The position numbers and the translations under genes are program-made. Of a stretch of DNA of 64,000 nt, positions 7,895 to 20,695 are shown piece after piece. The DNA comes from Hafnia alvei (GTDB lineage: Bacteria; Pseudomonadota; Gammaproteobacteria; Enterobacterales; Enterobacteriaceae), in assembly GCF_900095695.1 (NCBI RefSeq), contig NZ_FMIQ01000073.1, forward strand, positions 1 through 64,000, read 5' to 3'. The first letter of the stretch is position 1, and every line of letters starts with the position of its first letter. Below the pieces are notes generated by a model. It was not told the origin of the DNA and searched no databases. It saw only the letters and a program-made list of their open reading frames with translations.

Positions 7895-9535
7895 ATGTTT
7901 AAAAATATTAAAATCGCCAGCGGCATGCTGCTAGTGCTGTATTTATTTGGTTTGATACAAATAGGCTCTAACCTGATTGGGTTCTACTTCATCAAAAAAA
8001 ATAGCGATAGCATTAGCGCAATGAGCGTCATCGCCGATGAGCAAAACGCGCTCAGCAGCAGTGGTGCCTATCTTCAACAAGCTCAATCAGCCATCAATAA
8101 CATTGTTCTTGAATATGCAGTCAATCCACAAGGCGCTGTTAATAAAGATTCTATACAGGCGGCTCGTGAAAACATGGCGCTTGCCAATAAATCCTTTGAT
8201 CTATTTTGGAAGATTCCAGGGCTAACAAATCATGATGTTAAATTGGGTGAACAAATTAAAAATGCATTCCAAAACAATGCCGATAACATAGAAAAGCAGA
8301 TCAGCATTGCTTTATCCGAACCATCTCCAAGCGTATTAGTTGATAAGCTTTTTCAATTGAAAACTGAAAAGGTAAAAACGCGAGCCTTATTTCAAGGATG
8401 GGTAAAAAAATATATTAGCATTTCCCTTAAGAACAACGATGACGCCAGAGACATAGCCAAACAAGCGTATTCCGAATTTATACGCTTACTCATCACCGTA
8501 CTAATTTTATGCGTTTTCATGTGCTTAGCCGTGCATTTTTGGATTAAAAGAGTGCTTGTTCATCCACTGCAAGAAGCGACTGACTATTTCGAGCTGATTG
8601 GACAGGGTGACTTACGTAGCATCATTTCCATACAAAATAGCAACGAGGTTGGGCTATTGATGGCTGGATTACAGAAAATGCAGAGCGGATTACAGACCAC
8701 CGTTGCTACCGTGCGGCAAGGCGTTGAGTCTATCAACATAGGCACCCACGAAATCTCTGCGGGTAATACCGACCTTTCAAGCCGAACCGAAGAACAGGCG
8801 GCTGCGCTGGCTCAAACCGCGGCCAGCATGGAGCAAATCACCGCCACCGTGCAGCAAAATGCCGAAAATGCTCAGCAAGCCGCTCAAATGATCAATAGCA
8901 CCGCCAATATTGCCCATAACGGTGAACAGGTCATGGAGTCGGTCATCGCTAAAATGCGCACCATCAATCATAGCGCACAAAAAATGAGTGACATTATCAG
9001 CGTAATCGACGGTATCGCCTTCCAGACCAATATCTTAGCCCTAAATGCTGCGGTTGAGGCCGCTCGCGCAGGAGAGCAAGGGCGTGGTTTTGCCGTTGTG
9101 GCTGGTGAGGTGCGTAATTTGGCACAACGATGCTCGCTTTCAGCAAAAGAGATCAACGATCTCATTGCGACATCGAGCAACGATATCAAAGAAGGCATGT
9201 TACTCGTTGAGCACGCAGGAGAAACCATGGCCGACATCGTGCTTAACGTTAATAAAGCCACCAGCATCGTCGATAGCATCTCTTATGCGTCCGACGAACA
9301 AAGTCGCGGCGTTGCTCAGGTCAGTATTGCTATCAACCAGATGGATCAGGTGACTCAGCAGAACGCTGCGTTAGTGGAGCAAGTTGCTACCACCGCGTCG
9401 AATGTAGAAGAACAGTCCGATATGCTAGCTAAGGCAGTATCGATTTTTCGGCTAACCGATCAGCTATGGCAAGAGCCCAAAAAGGATCTTGAGTTAACCC
9501 AGAGGCCCGATCCACACAGTGCACATTGGATTTAA
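7895..9535 (+). CDS. Methyl-accepting chemotaxis protein (serine/aspartate-receptor type)
   Basis: 546 residues. N-terminal transmembrane helix (about 8-30), periplasmic four-helix-bundle sensor domain (about 35-190), second transmembrane helix (about 195-215), HAMP domain, and the signalling coiled coil. The hairpin tip is unmistakable: AFQTNILALNAAVEAARAGE followed by GRGFAVVAGEVRNLAQRC. It senses a ligand across the inner membrane and signals through CheW/CheA. The ligand is unknown: the sensor domain has no recognisable binding residues. The C-terminus ends HSAHWI and lacks an NWETF-type CheR/CheB tether, so it may depend on other receptors for efficient adaptation. The start at 7895 follows TTGGAG; a 9-codon upstream extension is unlikely. 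It is an orphan receptor with no che genes nearby. Confidence 0.92.
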   Translation: MFKNIKIASGMLLVLYLFGLIQIGSNLIGFYFIKKNSDSISAMSVIADEQNALSSSGAYLQQAQSAINNIVLEYAVNPQGAVNKDSIQAARENMALANKSFDLFWKIPGLTNHDVKLGEQIKNAFQNNADNIEKQISIALSEPSPSVLVDKLFQLKTEKVKTRALFQGWVKKYISISLKNNDDARDIAKQAYSEFIRLLITVLILCVFMCLAVHFWIKRVLVHPLQEATDYFELIGQGDLRSIISIQNSNEVGLLMAGLQKMQSGLQTTVATVRQGVESINIGTHEISAGNTDLSSRTEEQAAALAQTAASMEQITATVQQNAENAQQAAQMINSTANIAHNGEQVMESVIAKMRTINHSAQKMSDIISVIDGIAFQTNILALNAAVEAARAGEQGRGFAVVAGEVRNLAQRCSLSAKEINDLIATSSNDIKEGMLLVEHAGETMADIVLNVNKATSIVDSISYASDEQSRGVAQVSIAINQMDQVTQQNAALVEQVATTASNVEEQSDMLAKAVSIFRLTDQLWQEPKKDLELTQRPDPHSAHWI

Positions 9536-9542
9536 GCGTAAA

Positions 9543-9570
9543 AAAACGGGCCATAACAATGGCCCGTTTC
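9543..9570 (-). terminator. Terminator of lptG, shared with the chemoreceptor gene
   Basis: Perfect 11-bp stem AAACGGGCCAT/ATGGCCCGTTT with a 4-nt loop. The T run follows on the minus strand, so it ends the lptFG transcript. It also lies 9 bp past the convergent chemoreceptor gene. Confidence 0.85.
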
Positions 9571-9594
9571 ATATTCAATAACTACGCGATGCCG

Positions 9595-10665
9595 CTACGA
9601 TTTTCTCAGCAGCATATAAACACTGATCAATAAGAACAGCAGGCTTGGCAGTAGAGCACCTAACACTGGAGGTACGCTGTACACCAAACTTAGCGGCCCA
9701 AAAATCTGATCAAGCACGTAGAACAAGAAGCCGAAGCTGATACCCGTCAACACCCTCACGCCCATTGGAACGCTGCGTAATGGACCAAAAATAAAGGATA
9801 GCGCCATCAACATCATGACCGCGACAGACAGCGGCGCGAAAATTTTGCTCCACATATTGAGCTGATAACGGCTAGATTCTTGCCCGCTTTGTTTCAGGTA
9901 TTTCACATAGTGGTAGAGACCGCTAATCGACAGGGAGTCAGGGCTCATGGCAACCACGCCCAATTTATCTGGCGTTAGGTTGGTTTTCCACATACCGCTT
10001 ATCGTTTGTGAACCGGTGATCCTTTTGCTGTCGGTGAGATTTGATTCTTCCACCTGTGAAAGCTTCCACTGATTGCCCTCAAACGTTGCTGAGTTGGCAT
10101 AGCGCAGCTTTTGCAAATGACGTTCTTTATCAAAGGTATAAATGCTTATGCCTTGAATAGTTTTCTCACCGGTCACGCGCTGAATAAAGATAAAGTCGCT
10201 GCCGTCTTTTGCCCACAGCCCGTTTTGCGTGGATAGCAGCGAACCGCCGTACATCTGTTGAGCACGATAGTTACGCGCAGCCTGATCGCCCTGAGGCGCA
10301 ACCCACTCACCAATTGCCATCGTGAGGATCACCAGCGGTATCGCGGTTTTCATCACCGAAGAGGCTATCTGCATGCGGGTATAACCTGCCGCCTGCATCA
10401 CCACCAACTCACTGCGCTGGGCCAGCATACCCAGCCCTAATAACGCACCAAGCAGTGCAGCCATTGGGAAGAAGACTTCAATATCCTTTGGCACGCTGAG
10501 CAAGGTGAAAAGGCCAGCGCCTGCCGCAGAATAATCGCCCTGACCCACTTTACGCAGCTGATCAACGAATTTGATAATCCCTGACAGCGACACCAGCATA
10601 AACAGCGTTGCCATGATGGTGCTGAAAATCGTGCGCCCAATGTAACGGTCTAATACTCCAAGCAT
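9595..10665 (-). CDS. lptG: LPS export ABC transporter permease LptG
   Basis: 356 residues. It belongs to the YjgP/YjgQ permease family, with transmembrane helices near 12-35, 60-80, 100-120 and three more in the last 90 residues, separated by a large periplasmic beta-jellyroll domain (about 125-260). With LptF and the LptB ATPase it extracts lipopolysaccharide from the inner membrane and passes it to LptC/LptA. Its ATG shares one base with the lptF TGA (TGATG), so the two are translationally coupled. Length and ends match E. coli LptG. Confidence 0.96.
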   Translation of the reverse strand: MLGVLDRYIGRTIFSTIMATLFMLVSLSGIIKFVDQLRKVGQGDYSAAGAGLFTLLSVPKDIEVFFPMAALLGALLGLGMLAQRSELVVMQAAGYTRMQIASSVMKTAIPLVILTMAIGEWVAPQGDQAARNYRAQQMYGGSLLSTQNGLWAKDGSDFIFIQRVTGEKTIQGISIYTFDKERHLQKLRYANSATFEGNQWKLSQVEESNLTDSKRITGSQTISGMWKTNLTPDKLGVVAMSPDSLSISGLYHYVKYLKQSGQESSRYQLNMWSKIFAPLSVAVMMLMALSFIFGPLRSVPMGVRVLTGISFGFLFYVLDQIFGPLSLVYSVPPVLGALLPSLLFLLISVYMLLRKS

Positions 10666-11765
10666 CAGGCGACTCCTTTACCGGTGATTCGTGCGCGGAT
10701 CCGACGCATCGGTAGCGTATCCCAAATATTCAACGCAACAGCGAGCAACAGATAGAACCCGTTCACGGTCCAAACCCAGATAAACGGATCAATTTTGCCC
10801 TTCGCCGCATTAGAGCGCAGCGAACTTTGCAGCAGGAAGAAGATCAGATAGAGCAACATGGCTGGCAGCATACTCAGCACACGCCCTTGACGTGGGTTAA
10901 CCACGCTCAAAGGAACCACCATCAACGCCATCACGAAGACAGAGAACACCAGCGTAATACGCCAGTTCAATTCTGCGCGGAAGTCGTTTTCTTTGGATTC
11001 CCACAGCGCTGTCATCGGTGCCTGATCGGCATTGCTTGGATTAAGCACCACCGCCTGATGGCCGATAACCGCTTCGTAATTCACAAAGTCGGTGATACGG
11101 AAATCACGCAGCATCGCGGTACCTTCATAGCGAGTACCGGTATCCAATACCACCTGCTGAGAACCATCGGGACGCCCTTCCATATGGCCGGTATCCGCCA
11201 CAACCACCGATGGGCGCTGGGTGCCGTTAGGACGTAGCTGAGCTAAAAAGATGTTTTCAAACTTTTTGCCCTTCACGTCACCCACAAACAGCACATAGTT
11301 GCCATCTTTAGACGGCTGGAATTGCCCTTCCACCATCGAGGCTAAACCTGGGTTAGCCTTGGCTTCTGCCATCACTTCATCAGAGTGAAACGACGACCAC
11401 GGACTCACCCAAAACGCGTTGACCAATGCAAACGCGCCGGTAATGAAGGCAAGGATCATCGCAGTTTTTATCAACACGCCTTTGCCTAGGCCGCAAGCGT
11501 GCATAACTACGATTTCACTTTCGGTATACAGTTTACCCAGCGTCATCAATAGCCCAAGGAACAGGCTAAGAGGCAGAATAAGCTGAGCCATCTCGGGCAC
11601 ACCTAGCCCAAGGAGAGATAACACTAAGTTTGTCGGAATTTCGCCGTCAACCGCCGCTCCGAGTATCCGCACCATCTTTTGACAAAAAAAGATCAGCAGC
11701 AGGATAAATAGAATAGCAATCTGACTCTTAAACGTTTCCCGTACCAGATATCTAATGATGATCAC
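10665..11765 (-). CDS. lptF: LPS export ABC transporter permease LptF
   Basis: 366 residues, start MIIIRYLVRETFKSQIAI as in E. coli LptF. There are six transmembrane helices, three N-terminal (to about residue 120) and three C-terminal (about 270-360), around a periplasmic jellyroll domain. Conserved segments include GLGVPEMAQLILPLS and VVPLSVVNPRQGR. It is the partner of LptG in the LptB2FG complex and first gene of the lptFG operon, divergent from pepA as in E. coli. The function is essential. Confidence 0.97.
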   Translation of the reverse strand: MIIIRYLVRETFKSQIAILFILLLIFFCQKMVRILGAAVDGEIPTNLVLSLLGLGVPEMAQLILPLSLFLGLLMTLGKLYTESEIVVMHACGLGKGVLIKTAMILAFITGAFALVNAFWVSPWSSFHSDEVMAEAKANPGLASMVEGQFQPSKDGNYVLFVGDVKGKKFENIFLAQLRPNGTQRPSVVVADTGHMEGRPDGSQQVVLDTGTRYEGTAMLRDFRITDFVNYEAVIGHQAVVLNPSNADQAPMTALWESKENDFRAELNWRITLVFSVFVMALMVVPLSVVNPRQGRVLSMLPAMLLYLIFFLLQSSLRSNAAKGKIDPFIWVWTVNGFYLLLAVALNIWDTLPMRRIRARITGKGVA

Positions 11766-13845
<2,080 letters not shown>

Positions 13846-13868
13846 GAAAATTGAGTTAAAATAAATAG

Positions 13869-13916
13869 AACCCCCACCCCAGACCTCTGTTTTTAAGAGA
13901 CGACTGGGAGGGGGTC
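13869..13916 (+). terminator. Imperfect hairpin after pepA
   Basis: ACCCCC-A-CCCAG pairs with CTGG-GAGGGGGT across a 23-nt loop and is followed by CTTTCGTTGTT. The stem is strong but the T run is poor, so it may only partly stop transcription before holC, allowing an operon with valS. Confidence 0.4.
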
Positions 13917-13976
13917 TTTCGTTGTTGTATTTCATTACTTCATAAGTGCTGCACAAGCGTAAGGCTATATCACATC

Positions 13977-14426
13977 ATGAAACAGGCAACCTTCTATCTC
14001 ATGGAGCATCATCAACCTGATGGTGAACTGGATGCCGTTGAGGCTTTGGCCTGTGATCTCGCCGCCCAACACTGGCGCTCCGGTAAACGAATTTTATTGG
14101 CTTGCCAAAGTCAGGAACAGGCTCAAAAATTAGATGAAGCCCTTTGGGCGCGTGATCCGCACCAGTTTGTGCCACATAATCTGGCCGGTGAAGGCCCACA
14201 TTATGGCGCTCCTGTCGAACTTTCATGGCCGGGAAAACGGGGTAATTCACCGCGTGAACTGATGATCTGCTTGCAGACCGAGTTCGCAGATTTTGCTACT
14301 GCTTTCCATGAAGTGATAGACTTCGTTCCTTATGAAGACGCTTTAAAACAGTTGGCGCGTGAGCGCTATAAAATCTACCGCAGCGTCGGCTTTCAATTGA
14401 CCACGGCTACGCCGCCAACTCACTGA
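13977..14426 (+). CDS. holC: DNA polymerase III chi subunit (HolC)
   Basis: 149 residues. It starts MKQATFYLMEH and has the chi fold hallmarks: LACDLAAQHWRSGKRILLAC, then DEALWARDPHQFVPHNLAGEG and a C-terminal YKIYRSVGFQL. It links the clamp loader (through psi) to single-strand-binding protein at the replication fork. It lies between pepA and valS as in E. coli, 27 bp before valS, so it is likely co-transcribed with it. Confidence 0.95.
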   Translation: MKQATFYLMEHHQPDGELDAVEALACDLAAQHWRSGKRILLACQSQEQAQKLDEALWARDPHQFVPHNLAGEGPHYGAPVELSWPGKRGNSPRELMICLQTEFADFATAFHEVIDFVPYEDALKQLARERYKIYRSVGFQLTTATPPTH

Positions 14427-14453
14427 TCGATCAAATCAAAGAACAGACGAACC

Positions 14454-17309
14454 ATGGAAAAGACATATAACCCGCAAGACATTGAGCAGCCGCTCTACGA
14501 GCACTGGGAACAGCAGGGCTACTTCAAGCCGAATGGCGACACCAGTAAAGAAAGCTTCTGTATTATGATCCCGCCGCCGAACGTCACCGGCAGCCTGCAT
14601 ATGGGTCATGCTTTCCAGCAGACCATCATGGACACCATGATCCGCTATCAGCGCATGCAGGGTAAAAACACCCTGTGGCAGGTCGGTACCGACCACGCGG
14701 GTATCGCCACCCAGATGGTCGTCGAGCGCAAAATTGCCGCCGAAGAAGGCAAAACTCGTCACGACTATGGTCGTGATGCCTTCATCGACAAAATCTGGCA
14801 GTGGAAAGAAGAATCCGGCGGCACCATTACTCGCCAGATGCGCCGTTTGGGCAACTCCGTCGACTGGGAGCGCGAGCGCTTCACGATGGACGATGGCCTG
14901 TCTAATGCGGTGAAAGAAGTTTTCGTTCGTCTGTATAAAGAAGACCTGATTTATCGCGGTAAGCGTCTGGTTAACTGGGATCCAAAACTGCGCACGGCTA
15001 TCTCCGATCTGGAAGTAGAAAACCGTGAAACCAAAGGCTCCATGTGGCACCTGCGTTATCCGCTGGCCGATGGCGCTAAAACCGCCGACGGTAAAGACTA
15101 TCTGGTGGTTGCCACTACGCGCCCAGAAACCCTGTTGGGCGATACCGGTGTTGCCGTTAACCCAGAAGATCCACGCTACAAAGATTTGATCGGTAAATTC
15201 GTGGTTCTGCCGCTGGTTGGCCGTCGCATTCCTATCGTCGGTGATGAACACGCCGATATGGAAAAAGGCACCGGCTGCGTGAAAATCACCCCTGCGCACG
15301 ACTTCAATGACTATGAAGTTGGCCGCCGCCACGCACTGCCAATGATCAATATTCTGACCTTCGACGGCGACATTCGTGACGAAGCAGAAGTTTTGGATAC
15401 CAACGGCGAAGAAACCGACGTTTACAGCAACGAAATCCCAGAACAGTTCCGTGGCATGGAGCGTTTTGCCGCTCGCCGTGCCGTGGTGAAAGCCTGTGAT
15501 GAAGCCGGCCTGCTGGTTGAAATCAAACCTCACGATCTTACCGTTCCTTACGGCGACCGTGGCGGCGTGGTTATCGAACCGATGCTGACCGACCAATGGT
15601 ACGTTCGCACTGCGCCGCTGGCGAAAGTGGCGATTGAAGCCGTTGAACAAGGCGAAATCCAGTTCGTACCTAAGCAGTACGAAAACATGTACTACTCTTG
15701 GATGCGCGACATTCAAGACTGGTGTATTTCTCGTCAGCTGTGGTGGGGTCATCGCATTCCCGCTTGGTACGACAACGAAGGCAACGTATTCGTTGGCCGT
15801 GACGAAGACGAAGTACGCCGTGAAAATAACTTAGGCGCAGACGTTGAACTGAAACAGGACGACGACGTTCTGGATACATGGTTCTCTTCTGGTCTGTGGA
15901 CTTTCTCAACGCTGGGCTGGCCTGAACAGACCGAAGCGCTGAAAACCTTCCACCCAACGAACGTGTTAACCAGCGGTTTCGACATCATCTTCTTCTGGAT
16001 CGCGCGCATGATCATGCTGACCATGCACTTCGTGAAAGATGAAAATGGCAAACCACAGGTTCCATTCAAAACCGTCTATGTGACCGGTCTTATCCGTGAC
16101 GACGAAGGACAGAAAATGTCTAAGTCTAAGGGTAACGTCATCGATCCACTGGATATGATCGACGGTATTTCTCTGCCAGAACTGTTAGAGAAGCGTACCG
16201 GCAATATGATGCAGCCACAGCTGGCTGAAAAAATTGCTAAACGCACCGAAAAACAGTTCCCAGAAGGCATTGAGCCACACGGTACTGATGCTCTGCGCTT
16301 CACCTTGGCAGCGCTGGCTTCTACCGGCCGTGATATCAACTGGGATATGAAGCGTTTGGAAGGTTATCGTAACTTCTGTAACAAGCTGTGGAATGCCAGC
16401 CGCTTCGTACTAATGAATACGGAAGATCAGGATTGTGGTCTAAACGGCGGCGAAATGGTTCTGTCCTTGGCAGACCGTTGGATCCTGTCCGAATTCAACC
16501 AGACGGTAAAAGCTTACCGCGAAGCACTGGATAACTTCCGCTTCGATCTGGCTGCCAATATTCTGTATGAGTTCACATGGAACCAGTTCTGCGACTGGTA
16601 TCTGGAACTGGCTAAGCCGGTCATGACTGGTGGTTCAGAAGCTGAACTGCGCGGTACCCGCAATACGCTGGTCACCGTGCTGGAAGCCCTGCTGCGCCTG
16701 GCACATCCGGTGATCCCATACATCACCGAAACCATCTGGCAGCGCGTGAAAGGCCTGAAAGGGATTACTGCAGACACCATCATGTTGCAGCCATTCCCAG
16801 AATACGACGCATCTCAGGTTGATGAGAAAGCGCTGGCCGATCTGGAATGGATCAAGCAAACCATCATCGCCGTGCGTAACATTCGTGCCGAGATGAATAT
16901 TGCGCCAAGCAAGCCACTGGAACTGCTGCTGCGTGAATGCAGCGCGGATGCTCAGCGTCGCGTACAGGAGAACCTAAGCTTCATTCAGGCTCTGGCGCGT
17001 TTGGAAAGCATCACCGTGCTGGCTGCGGGCGATAAAGGCCCAGTGTCTGTCACCAAGCTGGTTGACGGTGCTGAATTGCTGATCCCAATGGCTGGCCTTA
17101 TCGACAAAGACGCAGAGCTCGATCGCTTAGCGAAAGAAGTGGCTAAGATCGAAGCTGAAATTGGCCGTATCGAAGCGAAACTGTCTAACGAAGGTTTCGT
17201 GGCCCGCGCACCTGAGGCCGTTGTTGCCAAAGAGCGTGAGAAGATGAACGGCTACGCCGATGCCAAAGCGAAGCTCATCGAACAGCAAGCGGTGATTGCA
17301 GCGCTGTAA
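14454..17309 (+). CDS. valS: Valyl-tRNA synthetase
   Basis: 951 residues, full length. The class I signature HMGH (in [12 protein letters not shown], about residue 47) and KMSKS (in [11 protein letters not shown], about 556) are present, with the CP1 editing domain between them ([17 protein letters not shown]) and a C-terminal coiled coil (about 885-951). It charges tRNA-Val in the cytoplasm. Start and end match the E. coli enzyme. Codon use gives a long open antisense frame, which is not a gene. Confidence 0.98.
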   Translation: MEKTYNPQDIEQPLYEHWEQQGYFKPNGDTSKESFCIMIPPPNVTGSLHMGHAFQQTIMDTMIRYQRMQGKNTLWQVGTDHAGIATQMVVERKIAAEEGKTRHDYGRDAFIDKIWQWKEESGGTITRQMRRLGNSVDWERERFTMDDGLSNAVKEVFVRLYKEDLIYRGKRLVNWDPKLRTAISDLEVENRETKGSMWHLRYPLADGAKTADGKDYLVVATTRPETLLGDTGVAVNPEDPRYKDLIGKFVVLPLVGRRIPIVGDEHADMEKGTGCVKITPAHDFNDYEVGRRHALPMINILTFDGDIRDEAEVLDTNGEETDVYSNEIPEQFRGMERFAARRAVVKACDEAGLLVEIKPHDLTVPYGDRGGVVIEPMLTDQWYVRTAPLAKVAIEAVEQGEIQFVPKQYENMYYSWMRDIQDWCISRQLWWGHRIPAWYDNEGNVFVGRDEDEVRRENNLGADVELKQDDDVLDTWFSSGLWTFSTLGWPEQTEALKTFHPTNVLTSGFDIIFFWIARMIMLTMHFVKDENGKPQVPFKTVYVTGLIRDDEGQKMSKSKGNVIDPLDMIDGISLPELLEKRTGNMMQPQLAEKIAKRTEKQFPEGIEPHGTDALRFTLAALASTGRDINWDMKRLEGYRNFCNKLWNASRFVLMNTEDQDCGLNGGEMVLSLADRWILSEFNQTVKAYREALDNFRFDLAANILYEFTWNQFCDWYLELAKPVMTGGSEAELRGTRNTLVTVLEALLRLAHPVIPYITETIWQRVKGLKGITADTIMLQPFPEYDASQVDEKALADLEWIKQTIIAVRNIRAEMNIAPSKPLELLLRECSADAQRRVQENLSFIQALARLESITVLAAGDKGPVSVTKLVDGAELLIPMAGLIDKDAELDRLAKEVAKIEAEIGRIEAKLSNEGFVARAPEAVVAKEREKMNGYADAKAKLIEQQAVIAAL

Positions 17310-17335
17310 CTAGCGCGGTAAGCAAAACACCTATC

Positions 17336-17366
17336 AGCGGGGAACATTGTTCCCCGCTTTTTTTTA
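17336..17366 (+). terminator. Terminator of valS
   Basis: AGCGGGGAACA/TTCCCCGCT stem with a 3-4-nt loop and a run of eight or more T residues, 27 bp after the valS stop. Confidence 0.92.
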
Positions 17367-17510
17367 CCTCGCACGCAGAACGCTTGCATCCTCACTATCA
17401 GCGGTGGTATTAAGGAATTTCGTGCGCCATCACGCGGGGTACACGCTCCGTGACAACAGCCTAAAATAGCGATGTGCGTCAGAACGTTTACACAACGGAA
17501 CAACCGGGTA

Positions 17511-18020
17511 ATGACTATGACAACAGAAACGCCTTTACGACTTCAGGTGCGCCGGATGACGGCAAACGACAACGCAGCCATTGCGCAGGTTATTCGTGAA
17601 GTTTCAGCTGAGTGCGGCCTCACCGCAGACAAAGGCTATACCGTATCTGACCCAAACCTTGACCATCTATTCGACGTTTATAGCCAGCCACGCTGCGCCT
17701 ATTGGGTGGTTGAGCTCGATGGGCAAGTGGTTGGCGGCGGCGGCGTTGCTCCGCTTGAAGGCGCAGACGTCAGCCTGTGTGAGCTGCAAAAGATGTATTT
17801 TCTGCCGGTATTGCGCGGAAAAGGTTTAGCCAAACAATTGGCTATTCAAGCCATGGATTTTGCTCGTGAGAACGGTTTTAGCCAATGTTATCTAGAAACC
17901 ACTGCCTCCCTCACCGCGGCCATAGCGCTCTATGAGAAGCTCGGATTTAACCATATTACCGAAGCTCTCGGCAGCACACGTCATGTGGACTGCGAAGTCA
18001 GGATGCTGAGAGAGCTGTAA
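17511..18020 (+). CDS. yjgM: GNAT-family N-acetyltransferase YjgM
   Basis: 169 residues from 17511. The GNAT acetyl-CoA fold is clear: [20 protein letters not shown] contains the R/Q-x-x-G-x-G/A pyrophosphate loop (RGKGLA), and the C-terminal [20 protein letters not shown] is typical. It matches E. coli YjgM in length and in the [16 protein letters not shown] and [12 protein letters not shown] segments. The acceptor substrate is not established from sequence. The start at 17511 or 17517 cannot be separated; a weak GGGTA precedes the latter. It lies between valS and argI as in E. coli. Confidence 0.9.
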   Translation: MTMTTETPLRLQVRRMTANDNAAIAQVIREVSAECGLTADKGYTVSDPNLDHLFDVYSQPRCAYWVVELDGQVVGGGGVAPLEGADVSLCELQKMYFLPVLRGKGLAKQLAIQAMDFARENGFSQCYLETTASLTAAIALYEKLGFNHITEALGSTRHVDCEVRMLREL

Positions 18021-18092
18021 GGTCTAACTATTCTAAATAGCGCTAATCCTAAAAACGCCCGCGAAGTGTGATTAAATCGCCTTTTTGCACAT

Positions 18093-18126
18093 AAAAAAAT
18101 CCGGTGCCATCGCTGACACCGGATTC
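18093..18126 (-). terminator. Terminator of rraB
   Basis: On the minus strand AATCCGGTG/CACCGGATT stem with a 10-nt loop and seven T residues, about 55 bp after the rraB stop. Confidence 0.9.
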
Positions 18127-18180
18127 ACTATTCTCACTATGACGTTAACTATGCGACGTTAAAGATGAGCATCTTAAAAT

Positions 18181-18612
18181 CTAATGGCGAACGCCATTGT
18201 CATCCTCATCAACGCCTTCTGCGTCGTCATCTTCGTCGTCGTCACCTTCTTCACCGTTAGGATCTTCGAAGTAGGTGCCCCAGCCGTCGTAGTTCACATT
18301 CATTTTTTCAGCGAGGTTTACCAGCTGTTCAACCTGAGTATCGATCACTTCCGCATTCAGGCCAACTTCGCTGATAACATCGCAGCACATTAGCAGCGTA
18401 CCGTCTTCAACTTCCAGCTCTTCAGCATCGGTGACTTCATAGCCGAGTTTAAAAGCTTCAACCGCCGCTTTTTCTAACAGCTCAAAGTTATCCGCCGAAA
18501 GATGATGCTCAATGGTGTATAACGCGTCCGGATCGCTGCCGTCGTCCAGCAGTTCTTCAATGATCAGGCGAGTTTCTTCACGTTGTTCTTCTAATAGCTC
18601 AGGATTTGCCAT
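18181..18612 (-). CDS. rraB: Ribonuclease E inhibitor RraB
   Basis: 143 residues. It starts [30 protein letters not shown] and ends in a long acidic tail ([15 protein letters not shown], about 122-137), both hallmarks of RraB/YjgD. Known: RraB binds the C-terminal part of RNase E and changes which RNAs it degrades. It is divergent from argI. The ribosome site is AGGACAAAGGC before the ATG. Confidence 0.95.
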   Translation of the reverse strand: MANPELLEEQREETRLIIEELLDDGSDPDALYTIEHHLSADNFELLEKAAVEAFKLGYEVTDAEELEVEDGTLLMCCDVISEVGLNAEVIDTQVEQLVNLAEKMNVNYDGWGTYFEDPNGEEGDDDEDDDAEGVDEDDNGVRH

Positions 18613-18709
18613 GCCTTTGTCCTCAATCTGTATGCAATCACGCTACTTTCATTCTCCCACAGCCGCGCCCATGCCTCCATAAGAAACGTGAATATTTATC
18701 TCTCAGGGG

Positions 18710-18753
18710 TTGATTTTGAATTTTAATACACATAATGTGAATATTAATTCATG
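18710..18753 (+). promoter_or_regulatory. argI promoter with tandem ARG boxes
   Basis: The promoter is -35 TTGATT (18710-18715), 17-bp spacer, -10 TAATGT (18733-18738). Two ArgR-type boxes overlap it: 18715-18732 with core TGAATTTTAATACA, and 18736-18753 with core TGAATATTAATTCA, which is a perfect core palindrome. They are 3 bp apart, the spacing ArgR hexamers use. Inferred: arginine-dependent repression by ArgR occluding RNA polymerase. Confidence 0.88.
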
Positions 18754-18787
18754 CAGCACAATAAAAACACAATTGGGGATGAGCACT

Positions 18788-19795
18788 ATGAGTCAGCTAT
18801 ATCAGCATCATTTTCTTAGATTACTGGATTTCACGCCTGCAGATATCGCATATCTACTCACTTTAGCCGCCGAGCTTAAACAGGCTAAGAAAGCAGGTAA
18901 TGAACCACAAACGCTGAAAGGCAAAAATATCGCGCTCATCTTCGAAAAAGACTCCACCCGAACCCGCTGCTCTTTCGAAGTTGCCGCTTACGACCAAGGT
19001 GCTAACGTGACCTACTTAGGCTCAAACGGCAGCCAAATCGGCCACAAAGAATCCATCAAAGACAGCGCCCGCGTGCTGGGCAGAATGTACGACGCCATCC
19101 AGTATCGCGGCTGGGGGCAGGACGTGGTTGAAACATTGGCGCAGTATGCCGGCGTGCCTATTTGGAATGGATTAACCAATGAATTTCACCCAACCCAAAT
19201 CTTAGCCGATCTACTCACCATTCAAGAACATATGCCAAATAAGCCGCTGTCACAGGTAAAACTGGCATACCTTGGCGATGCGCGTAATAACATGGGCAAC
19301 TCATTGCTGGAAGGCGCTGCGCTGATGGGGATGGAGCTGCGTCTCGTTGCACCAAAAGCCTGCTGGCCCGAGGCTGAACTGGTGGCTCAATGTCAGACGA
19401 TCGCCGACAAAACCGGCGCGAAGCTGGTTTTAACCGAAGATCTGGCGGAAGGCGTGAAAGACGCCGATTTCCTTTACACCGACGTTTGGGTCTCCATGGG
19501 CGAACCGAAAGAGGTGTGGAAAGAGCGTATCGCCCAGCTATTGCCTTATCAAATCAACATGAATGTGATCAAGCTGACCGGTAACCCACAGGTAAAATTC
19601 CTGCACTGTTTACCGGCTTTCCATGACGATCAAACCGCCGTAGGCAAACAGATGGCAGAGCAATACGGGCTGCATGGCGGAATGGAAGTGACCGATGAAG
19701 TGTTTGAATCCGAGCACAGCATCGTGTTTGACGAAGCGGAAAACCGTCTGCACACCATTAAAGCCGTGATGGTGGCAACATTAGGCAAATTGTAA
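18788..19795 (+). CDS. argI: Ornithine carbamoyltransferase
   Basis: 335 residues. The carbamoyl-phosphate loop STRTR (about 56-60), the HPTQ motif and the ornithine-site HCLPAFHD are present. It makes citrulline from ornithine and carbamoyl phosphate in arginine synthesis. The ATG at 18788 has GGGGAT upstream and gives the E. coli-like start [15 protein letters not shown]; a longer frame from 18710 runs through the promoter and is not credible. Its ARG boxes mark it as the biosynthetic enzyme. rraB is divergent and yjgK convergent, the order found in E. coli. Confidence 0.97.
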   Translation: MSQLYQHHFLRLLDFTPADIAYLLTLAAELKQAKKAGNEPQTLKGKNIALIFEKDSTRTRCSFEVAAYDQGANVTYLGSNGSQIGHKESIKDSARVLGRMYDAIQYRGWGQDVVETLAQYAGVPIWNGLTNEFHPTQILADLLTIQEHMPNKPLSQVKLAYLGDARNNMGNSLLEGAALMGMELRLVAPKACWPEAELVAQCQTIADKTGAKLVLTEDLAEGVKDADFLYTDVWVSMGEPKEVWKERIAQLLPYQINMNVIKLTGNPQVKFLHCLPAFHDDQTAVGKQMAEQYGLHGGMEVTDEVFESEHSIVFDEAENRLHTIKAVMVATLGKL

Positions 19796-19816
19796 TTACT
19801 GCACTCATCATCAATA

Positions 19817-19857
19817 AATCAGCGCGCCCGACATTCACGGCGCGCTGATTTTATTTT
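19817..19857 (+). terminator. Terminator of argI
   Basis: AATCAGCGCGCC/GGCGCGCTGATT, a 12-bp perfect stem with a short loop, followed by TTATTTTAT, 20 bp past the argI stop. Confidence 0.9.
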
Positions 19858-19858
19858 A

Positions 19859-19987
19859 TACAACAGCCGCAGTTTCTGGCGTAATACAGGTGCCCTTCTC
19901 TCGGCGTAAAATGGCTTCGGCGTCTGCTAACGCACCGATAAAGGCCGTTCCGCCCGTTTGTTCAACAAACTCAAGTTTCACTGTTTA
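19859..19987 (-). pseudogene. Remnant of a carbamate kinase gene (C-terminal end)
   Basis: Minus strand, about 42 codons before a TAA: VKLEFVEQTGGTAFIGALAD, then AEAILRREKGTCI and a short tail. This resembles the C-terminus of carbamate kinases (VEAAIEFVE-TG--A-IGSL--A--I--GE-GT-I). In-frame stops lie directly upstream and no N-terminal part is visible, so only a fragment remains. Upstream (19988-20060) a second readable stretch (SPQRVFVDIG, a stop, then DPLIPMFKQ) may be more decayed coding DNA that I cannot assign. Carbamate kinase often lies beside catabolic ornithine carbamoyltransferase and arginine deiminase, so this could be what is left of such a locus next to argI. The call rests on remembered family pattern. 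Confidence 0.5.
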
Positions 19988-20118
19988 AACATGGGGATGA
20001 GCGGATCCGTGGTTTTCTAACCAATATCAACAAATACACGCTGCGGTGACAATTTCAGCAAAACTTAATCATCGCAGTCGCGCAAACTGCGATGAATCAA
20101 AGATCTATTTATGCAAAA

Positions 20119-20610
<492 letters not shown>

Positions 20611-20695
20611 TTATTTTGAAACATCGTTTTAGTATAAAGAAACAGGAACCTCTGAAACGAGGTGCCAACCACAATTTGGTGAGGATTGCCGCCAA

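Noticed and set aside
14436-15752. 438-codon open frame antisense to valS
   Set aside because: It lies wholly opposite valS, a full-length essential gene with all motifs. Its unusual length follows from strong codon bias on the other strand, and its translation has the His/Phe/Asn-rich look of a shadow frame.
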